37,991 nucleotides of DNA from Akkermansia muciniphila (GTDB taxonomy: Bacteria > Verrucomicrobiota > Verrucomicrobiia > Limisphaerales > SXQI01): contig CAMBHS010000010.1 in assembly GCA_945867235.1 (NCBI GenBank), forward strand, positions 1 to 37,991. Direction: 5' to 3'. Shown one piece after another: positions 32,623 to 37,991 of this stretch. The notes under the pieces are model-generated. The model ran no database searches and was not told the DNA's origin. It saw only the letters and a list, made by a program, of their open reading frames with translations. Made by a program: the position numbers and the translations under genes. Numbering within the stretch: position 1 is the first letter of the stretch; each line of letters begins with the position of its first letter.

Positions 32623-35060
32623 TGAACCATTTTATGCATCCCCTAACCATCCTCATCCTGTTTGGGTTCGTTTACCTCTCCTCCAACGCGAAGTTGCTTG
32701 CCCAGCCGACCAACCTGCCAACCAAAAAAGCGGCGGAGATTGGCGATGCCAAGATCGCGGCTGAGACACCTCCTGCCTCGCCATTGCCGGATGCACCTTT
32801 TCGCACCCCTACCCTCACCAACACTTCGAAATCGCCCGCTCCGCTTTCGACCACGATCACCAACCCAGTATCGACAAATGCGCCCGCAGCATTGAGGCGA
32901 ACCCTAGCCCCCAATGCGGCTCCTGATAAATTAGGCGTTTTCCCTGCAACTTCCCCACTTTTGAACTCGGCCAATCTTCCAACGGGAAATCCAGCAGCCA
33001 CTGCACGCAGGCCTTCGTTGCCTTCCACCATTCCCGCCACGGCGCAACCGACGGTAGATAATTCAACTAATGCGGCAGCCATTCTCGCTGCGGCTGCTGC
33101 CACGGTGGACCCGGAAGGCGATGAAAATGATGCTTATGAGGCGGGGGATGTTCAATTCCAAGGACTTGATGTCAACACGTTCCTCGACGTGTATGCACTT
33201 TACTCCGGACGTACGGTGCTCCGTGCCTACACATTGCCCGCACCGGCAGGAGTGACTCTCAAAGCACAGACGAAGCTCACACGCCGCGAGGTCGTTGAGG
33301 CGATGGAAGGAGTTCTCTCTCTCAATGGGATTGCGATGATTCCGATCGGTGAAAAATTTGTAAAGGCCGTCCCTTCTGCTCAAGCGGATAAGGAAGGCTC
33401 CTCCATCAATGTGCAGGATGTGAGCGAGTTACCCGATTCGGAAGCGTTCATGACAAAGATCGTTCAGCTGAAGGCCATAAAGCCGAGTGAAATAGGACCT
33501 ACATTGCAGTCGTTTTCAAAATCGGCCACAGCCGTTACGCCTATCGACAGCAATCAAACATTGGTGCTCCGCGATAATGTTTCGAACATTAAACGCATGC
33601 TCGAACTGATTAAGAAAATAGATGTTCCTCCGGAGTCGGATTTTCAGCTCTCAGTCATCCCGATCAAATACGGAAAAGTAACCGACATCTACGCGACGAT
33701 GGGAGCGTTGATCGGTGGAGGTGGCAGCGGGGGAACAGGCACCGGAGCCGTGGGAGCCGCTGGTGTTGGAGGGCAATTAGGAATGGGGGCAAATTTCCCC
33801 ATGGGAGGATCTCGAGGGGGTTCGAGAGGGGGAAATTATAATCGATCTGGAATGGGATCGTCTGGTGGATACGGCGGAGGTTATAACAACTATAATGCCC
33901 GCAGTTCCTTTGGTGGCGGGGGTTACTACCCTCAAGCGGTGGCGACGACACCGGCTGGGATAACGGCGGCCGGGGCTCAGAATTCTTTCCAAAATCGGCT
34001 GAATCAAATTGTGAACAAAGCCTCGGGCACTCCAAAGGAGGAAACGCAAATTCTCGAAGGGGCGAACATCGTGGCGGACGAACGGTCAAACCAGTTGCTC
34101 GTTTTTGCGAATAAACGCGACATGGCGATGATCACCAACATCGTTTCGAAGGTGGACGTGTTGCTCTCGCAAGTGCTGATCGAGGCGATCATTTTGGAAG
34201 TCAAAATAGGCGATTCATTAAAGGTGGGGGTCAGTGCGGTGCAACAACCCCGTGATTTTGGAAAAGGATTCCTAGGTGCTGGGGGAGCCAACAACGGGCC
34301 CAACTTGGTCGGAGCCCTCACGAATATCGGAGCCGCCCTGCCGACGGACGGAGGGTTGACCTACATGGGCAAGATTCCTGGGGATTTCGATATTGCGATC
34401 TCAGCCATCGCCAAGGACAACTCGATCAACATCGTGTCGAGACCGCGCATCCAAACTTCCCACGCCATCATGGGAAGATTCAACATTGGTGAAACGGTGC
34501 CCTACGTAACTGGCACCACCGATTACGGTGGATACATGGGGAATTCAGGGCTGTCCAGCCGCTCGATGGTGACAGAACGACCGATCGGACTGACACTCGA
34601 AGTCACTCCATTCATTACACCAGACGGATTGGTGGTGATGGAGATTTTCCAACAATTTGAACAACGCGGTGCCGATGTGATCATCGATAAAAACCCTATC
34701 CCCGTGGTCAACAATCGTGAGGCAGAAGCCACACTCACACTGAGGGACAAGGACATGATCATGCTGGGTGGTTTCATCAGCGAAAATCGAAGCAAGAGCA
34801 AATCCGGGATTCCATTCCTGAAGGATATCCCAGGGATAGGGTTTCTGTTCCGCAGCACGGCGAATTCTGATGATCGGACCGAGTTGATCATTTTGCTCAA
34901 AGCAACCATTCTGAAGACGCCGGAAGCTGCCGCGATCTTGGCTACAGCAGAACGGATGAATCAGCCAGGGACACGCCAGGCGATCGAGGATTTTGAGGCG
35001 TCCAACGCCAAGCGACAGAAAGCGTTCGATAAATCATCGAAGAAACGCACCACTAAATAA
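32622..35060 (+). CDS. gspD: Secretin (GspD/PilQ-like) with glycine-rich insertion
   Basis: The 812-residue protein has a signal peptide (HPLTILILFGFVYLSSNA) and a 130-residue proline/alanine/threonine-rich stretch. N-domains start at VQFQGLDVNTFLDVYALYSG and repeat at FMTKIVQLKAIKPSEIGPTL and FQLSVIPIKYGKVTDIYATM. Between about residues 365 and 450 a 75-residue glycine/serine/tyrosine/asparagine-rich insertion splits the third N-domain. The secretin core follows: VLLSQVLIEAIILEVKIGDS, GETVPYVTGTT and NREAEATLTLRDKDMIMLGG, with ISENRSKSKSGIPFLKDIPG. It should form the outer-membrane channel of the operon's machine. The insertion is longer than usual and may sit in the periplasmic vestibule. 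No pilotin gene is seen. Confidence 0.93.
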   Translation: MNHFMHPLTILILFGFVYLSSNAKLLAQPTNLPTKKAAEIGDAKIAAETPPASPLPDAPFRTPTLTNTSKSPAPLSTTITNPVSTNAPAALRRTLAPNAAPDKLGVFPATSPLLNSANLPTGNPAATARRPSLPSTIPATAQPTVDNSTNAAAILAAAAATVDPEGDENDAYEAGDVQFQGLDVNTFLDVYALYSGRTVLRAYTLPAPAGVTLKAQTKLTRREVVEAMEGVLSLNGIAMIPIGEKFVKAVPSAQADKEGSSINVQDVSELPDSEAFMTKIVQLKAIKPSEIGPTLQSFSKSATAVTPIDSNQTLVLRDNVSNIKRMLELIKKIDVPPESDFQLSVIPIKYGKVTDIYATMGALIGGGGSGGTGTGAVGAAGVGGQLGMGANFPMGGSRGGSRGGNYNRSGMGSSGGYGGGYNNYNARSSFGGGGYYPQAVATTPAGITAAGAQNSFQNRLNQIVNKASGTPKEETQILEGANIVADERSNQLLVFANKRDMAMITNIVSKVDVLLSQVLIEAIILEVKIGDSLKVGVSAVQQPRDFGKGFLGAGGANNGPNLVGALTNIGAALPTDGGLTYMGKIPGDFDIAISAIAKDNSINIVSRPRIQTSHAIMGRFNIGETVPYVTGTTDYGGYMGNSGLSSRSMVTERPIGLTLEVTPFITPDGLVVMEIFQQFEQRGADVIIDKNPIPVVNNREAEATLTLRDKDMIMLGGFISENRSKSKSGIPFLKDIPGIGFLFRSTANSDDRTELIILLKATILKTPEAAAILATAERMNQPGTRQAIEDFEASNAKRQKAFDKSSKKRTTK

Positions 35061-35086
35061 TCCTTTTTAACATTCGTGATTCAACC

Positions 35087-35123
35087 CCGGACTCCCCACG
35101 GGATTCCGGCGTTGCTCGTTTTT
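35087..35123 (+). terminator. Possible terminator after the secretin gene
   Basis: CCGGA-C-TCCC (35087-35096) pairs with GGGA-T-TCCGG (35100-35109) over a three-base loop, nine pairs and one mismatch. TTTTT follows ten bases later (35119-35123). The late T-run makes it less certain. Confidence 0.45.
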
Positions 35124-35166
35124 GCTTTGCACGAGAACCTGAAAAGAGCGAACGTAATCTTTTGAC

Positions 35167-35460
35167 ATGTCATCAAGCACCCGCCAGATTAGCCAACTCC
35201 GCAGCCTTGCTCAGAAGATCGATCCTATACTTGTCGTCGGCAAGAATGGGGTGAGCGCATCCTTTATTCAATCCGTGAAGGAGGTTCTTGTTCATCATGA
35301 GCTGATTAAAATCCGACTCGGAGATCATAAGGACCAGCGCAAAACAATTGCGCCGGATTTGGCGGCTAAAACAGGTTGCGAATTAGTCACCCTTGTCGGT
35401 CACGTGATCGTGCTGTACCGCCAGCATCCTGATCCAACCCTGCGTAAAATAGTCCTCTAA
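35167..35460 (+). CDS. yhbY: YhbY/CRM-domain RNA-binding protein
   Basis: The 97-residue protein is a single CRM domain. LRSLAQKIDPILVVGKNGVS holds the GxxG-like loop region. SFIQSVKEVLVHHELIKIRL and GHVIVLYRQ complete the fold. E. coli YhbY binds the pre-50S ribosome subunit. The length fits. It is 46 bases upstream of the hydrolase gene on the same strand and has no close functional link to it. Confidence 0.9.
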   Translation: MSSSTRQISQLRSLAQKIDPILVVGKNGVSASFIQSVKEVLVHHELIKIRLGDHKDQRKTIAPDLAAKTGCELVTLVGHVIVLYRQHPDPTLRKIVL

Positions 35461-35506
35461 ATGCGACCGGATTCCGTCATCTCATCAAGGCGACGCTGAC
35501 TTTCCA

Positions 35507-36871
35507 ATGGCGATCCAGATCAACCAAGAACTTTCGGCCGCGTCCTTGATTCCCCAAATCAGACGGCTATGGAAAGTTTCTGGACTCAAGATTCAGCGGC
35601 TCCAAACGAGGTGGGAATCGGCTCGCGGGACACCTGTGTTCACGGAGAAAGGTGCCTATTCTTCCCGAGGTTGGACGGAATGGACACAGGGCTTCCAATA
35701 CGGTTCGGCACTTCTGCAATTTGAAGGAACCGGGCAATCAAAATTCTTGAAGATTGGGTTGCAGGGGACTCGCGACTGCATGCCGAATCACCTGACTCAC
35801 ACAGGGGTGCATGACCACGGATTTAATAATGTTTCCACCTATGGCAACCTCTGGAGGATGGCTCGTGAAGGAATCTTGCCCACCCAAGCTGTGCCACTGG
35901 AAGCATGGGAGTTGGCACTAAAAGTCTCCGGAGCAGTTCAAGCCTCACGCTGGACAAAAACGGAGAATGGGGGTGGATATATTTATTCGTTCAATGGCCC
36001 TCATTCCCTGTTTATCGATACGCTTCGATCCTTGCGTTCGCTGGCGTTGGGTCATCAGTTGGGTCATGTATTGATGGCTGAAGGAGACGCCCGCATTTCG
36101 TTGCTGGAACGGCTGATCCAGCATTTAGTCACCACGATTCGTCATAATATTTTCTTCGGAAAGGGTCGGGACACCTATGATGTCCGAGGGCGTGTGGCTC
36201 ATGAATCTATTTTCAACACGAACGACGGGCGGTATCGCTGTCCGAGTTCTCAGCAAGGTTATTCTCCCTTTACTACATGGACGCGAGGCTTGGCGTGGGC
36301 CATCTGCGGCTTGACGGAACAATGGGAGTTTCTAATAAACCAACCTGAAAAATCGTTTCCCACTTCCTCACCCCGCCAGACCACCCTTCGATTGGTAAAA
36401 GATGCCGCCCTAGCAACAGCAGATTATTACATCTCACAATCGCCCACTTGTGGGATTCCCTATTGGGACACGGGGGCTCCCGGTTTGACTCGGTTGGGTG
36501 ATTACTTGAATCATCCTGCCAATGCTAACAACGATCATGAACCTGTGGATAGCTCGGCCGCTGCGATTGCCGCGCAAGGTCTGCTACGCCTTGGAAGATT
36601 GCTCGGTGGGGTGAAAGGTAAAGAATACTGGCAGGCTGGGCTCACCGTGGCGCACACGCTTTTTTCTCCGCCTTATCTTTCGACGTCCCCCCTCCATGAA
36701 GGCTTGCTACTGCACTCGGTTTATCACCGACCGAATGGGTGGGACATGATCCCGAGCGGGCAAAAGGTGCCGAACGAGGAAAGCTCGATGTGGGGAGATT
36801 ATCATCTTCGTGAATTGGCTCTCTTGATTCAACGCGAGGCTCAATCGCGACCTTGGCTACGTTTTTTCTGA
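35507..36871 (+). CDS. GH88-like glycoside hydrolase (unsaturated glucuronyl hydrolase type)
   Basis: The 454-residue protein has no signal peptide and should be cytoplasmic. Two aspartate-containing blocks, THTGVHDHGFNN (Asp near 103) and HSLFIDTLRSLRSLA (Asp near 171), match the positions of the two catalytic Asp of GH88. SPFTTWTRGLAWAICGL and GAPGLTRLGDYLN give the alpha/alpha-barrel pattern. GH88 enzymes hydrate the vinyl ether of unsaturated glucuronic ends made by polysaccharide lyases. The family assignment is by motif memory. Sequence divergence from classic GH88 is clear, so a GH105 or unclassified member is possible. No lyase or transporter is next to it. Confidence 0.65.
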   Translation: MAIQINQELSAASLIPQIRRLWKVSGLKIQRLQTRWESARGTPVFTEKGAYSSRGWTEWTQGFQYGSALLQFEGTGQSKFLKIGLQGTRDCMPNHLTHTGVHDHGFNNVSTYGNLWRMAREGILPTQAVPLEAWELALKVSGAVQASRWTKTENGGGYIYSFNGPHSLFIDTLRSLRSLALGHQLGHVLMAEGDARISLLERLIQHLVTTIRHNIFFGKGRDTYDVRGRVAHESIFNTNDGRYRCPSSQQGYSPFTTWTRGLAWAICGLTEQWEFLINQPEKSFPTSSPRQTTLRLVKDAALATADYYISQSPTCGIPYWDTGAPGLTRLGDYLNHPANANNDHEPVDSSAAAIAAQGLLRLGRLLGGVKGKEYWQAGLTVAHTLFSPPYLSTSPLHEGLLLHSVYHRPNGWDMIPSGQKVPNEESSMWGDYHLRELALLIQREAQSRPWLRFF

Positions 36872-36911
36872 ACCACACCGCATCGCCCTAGGGCACCGTG
36901 TTGGGGAAAAA

Positions 36912-37757
36912 TTACCGCGAGCGGCTCGAAGTGCGGTCTGAAAGCCAGATCATATCTTTGTTGTTTGCCGAGGGAACATTCAGAGCCAATTTACCATCGT
37001 AAGTGGGCTTGGGTTTGGTCCGGGCATCAATCCATTTATGCGTTTCCGCGTGACCATCCGCGAACGAAATGCCAGCAGCCCCATTGTGGTAACTTGCCGG
37101 AAAATCGACGATGCGTGCCGCCGCTGGAGATTCGACCATGGTATTGGCGAAGCCACCCGCATTCATGCTATCCGGATGCTCATCCAACATGACCCAACAT
37201 TGAGCTGGAGAAGGCCCGTTGATTTCTGATCCCTTGTAAAACACCTTGTATTTCTTTGAGGACACATTGGCTGTAAACCCCGCAGGGTCCAACCAATCAC
37301 CTGGCCCAAAGGTTTGACTCATGCTCATGCTGCGGACGCGGCTGATTTTTTTTGCGGCGATCGTCACCGTGCTCCTATCCGCCGGGCATTGATAGACTCC
37401 GATGTTTTTCAATATGTAAGCAAACTTGGAGCGTTTCGGATCCTGAAGAGCCAGAGTGTTTGTGTTATCCTTATTGCCGGGATTAAAATCGAGCCAACCG
37501 TCAATCCACGCGGAGGGTTCTACGGGATTCATGTAACCGGAAGTGGTCAGCCGATCATTGTTATCATCGGCGTAGAGTTGCCAAACCAACTGGAGCTGTT
37601 TCAAATTGCTCAGACACTGAATTCCTTGAGCTTTTGTTTTCGCCTTACTCATCGCGGGGAGAAGCATGCCAGCCAAAATTGCGATGATCGCGATTACGAC
37701 GAGCAATTCGATGAGTGTGAAAGCGTTTTTCGAACGGTATGCGGCAACAGTTTCCAT
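36912..37757 (-). CDS. Prepilin-like protein with type IV leader and C-terminal H-x9-DG-type motif
   Basis: The 281-residue protein carries the class III leader SKNAFTLIELLVVIAII (peptidase site before F, Glu at +5), continuing AILAGMLLPAMSKAKTKAQG. A pseudopilin domain with YADDNNDRL and WLDFNPGN follows. HNGAAGISFADGHAETHKWI near the C-terminus is the H-x9-DG-type pattern seen in great numbers in PVC bacteria. Such proteins are thought to be exported pseudopilins of the type II/IV machinery encoded just upstream at 28.8-35 kb. ATG 37757 is preferred because GGAAGG lies upstream. ATG 37769 and TTG 37793 are alternatives. Confidence 0.87.
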   Translation of the reverse strand: METVAAYRSKNAFTLIELLVVIAIIAILAGMLLPAMSKAKTKAQGIQCLSNLKQLQLVWQLYADDNNDRLTTSGYMNPVEPSAWIDGWLDFNPGNKDNTNTLALQDPKRSKFAYILKNIGVYQCPADRSTVTIAAKKISRVRSMSMSQTFGPGDWLDPAGFTANVSSKKYKVFYKGSEINGPSPAQCWVMLDEHPDSMNAGGFANTMVESPAAARIVDFPASYHNGAAGISFADGHAETHKWIDARTKPKPTYDGKLALNVPSANNKDMIWLSDRTSSRSR

Positions 37758-37867
37758 GGCACAAGACATCCTTCCAACGGTTCCTGAATTCAACCTCCAA
37801 AAGAATGTGTTGGCAATACTTTTCTAATGGGTTGCTGAATTGGGGGCGCAGGACAAAATACTTCAAA

Positions 37868-37991
37868 TTAGGCGGAGAGGCTTAGGGTGTCGTTGAGGGC
37901 GGCGTGGTGGTTGGCCCGTAATTTCCAGAAGTCGTCCCAATGCCGGCTGCGTTCGAGGCAGCGCAAGGCGAGGATGTTTTCGGCGCCCGGC
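37868..37991 (-). CDS. C-terminus of a transposase-like protein (right edge, partial)
   Basis: From base 37990 to TAA 37868 the minus strand reads PGAENILALRCLERSRHWDD FWKLRANHHAALNDTLSLSA. The form GAxxxLALRC…xxWxxFW is the end of ISKra4-type and related transposases as I remember them. The gene enters from beyond the right edge, so only about 40 codons are seen. The assignment to a named family is uncertain. GC content is higher than in the genes beside it, fitting a mobile gene. Confidence 0.5.
   Translation of the reverse strand, partial: PGAENILALRCLERSRHWDDFWKLRANHHAALNDTLSLSA

Noticed and set aside
33714-33930. GGA/GGT-rich tract considered as a repeat array
   Set aside because: It is in frame within the secretin gene and encodes the Gly-rich insertion.
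36885-36894. Palindrome GCCCTAGGGC between the convergent hydrolase and prepilin genes
   Set aside because: Ten bases with no loop and no T-run. Too short to call a terminator or an operator.

Overview
The window looks like a piece of a Verrucomicrobiota chromosome (PVC group). The main signs are a very large secreted dehydrogenase with HEAT repeats and a CxxCH heme site, a prepilin-like protein with the FTLIELLVVIAIIAILAGML leader and a C-terminal H-x9-DG-type motif, secreted proteins ending in an Ig-like domain with an FRL tail, and weak Shine-Dalgarno use. No marker gene was compared, so the phylum is an inference and a lower rank is not claimed.

Region 1, 1-3.38 kb: edge of an accessory island. 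On the minus strand, running off the left edge, are the first two genes of a BREX phage-defence operon (brxA-like, then brxB, which is cut by the window). They are read from a good sigma70 promoter whose -35 box is overlapped by a nearly perfect 34-bp dyad, a likely operator. To the right lie about 2.3 kb with no intact gene: the C-terminal end of an IS5-type transposase, a three-part dyad, a frameshifted C-terminal remnant of a secreted protein, a 25-nt copy of a tRNA 3' end (probably tRNA-Pro) and the 5' half of a tRNA-Arg(TCG). The orientation of both tRNA pieces fits a mobile element lying to the left.

Region 2, 3.38-16.6 kb: a HupE/UreJ-type membrane protein, ilvD (dihydroxy-acid dehydratase), an exported two-gene unit on the minus strand (intradiol dioxygenase and dienelactone hydrolase), a 1430-residue dehydrogenase/HEAT/cytochrome c/DUF6807-like fusion, a 1004-residue secreted protein with an internal duplication, and a trypsin-like serine protease.

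Region 3, 16.6-28.4 kb: a LysR regulator divergent from a CPA2-type cation/proton antiporter, a fused class II aldolase/short-chain dehydrogenase, trigger factor, a CvpA-like membrane protein, argG with a two-CDGSH iron-sulfur protein, then on the minus strand ilvN-ilvC and a glycine-rich RRM protein. ilvN has an upstream region with a short ORF and three mutually exclusive pairings ending in a terminator, as in amino-acid attenuation. ilvB is not adjacent.

Region 4, 28.4-38 kb: a tightly overlapping four-gene operon for a type II secretion or type IV pilus-like machine (ATPase, GspL/PilM-N-like, GspM/PilO-like, secretin), a YhbY/CRM RNA-binding protein, a GH88-like hydrolase, a prepilin-like protein on the minus strand, and at the right edge the C-terminus of a transposase-like protein.

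Work on branched-chain amino acids is split between ilvD (4.7 kb) and ilvN-ilvC (26-27.6 kb). The secretion operon and the prepilin-like protein may serve export of the many signal-peptide-bearing proteins here. The most unusual material is the island edge, the ilvN leader, the structured leader of the RRM gene and the two giant secreted proteins. I did not find a complete undescribed system in the window.
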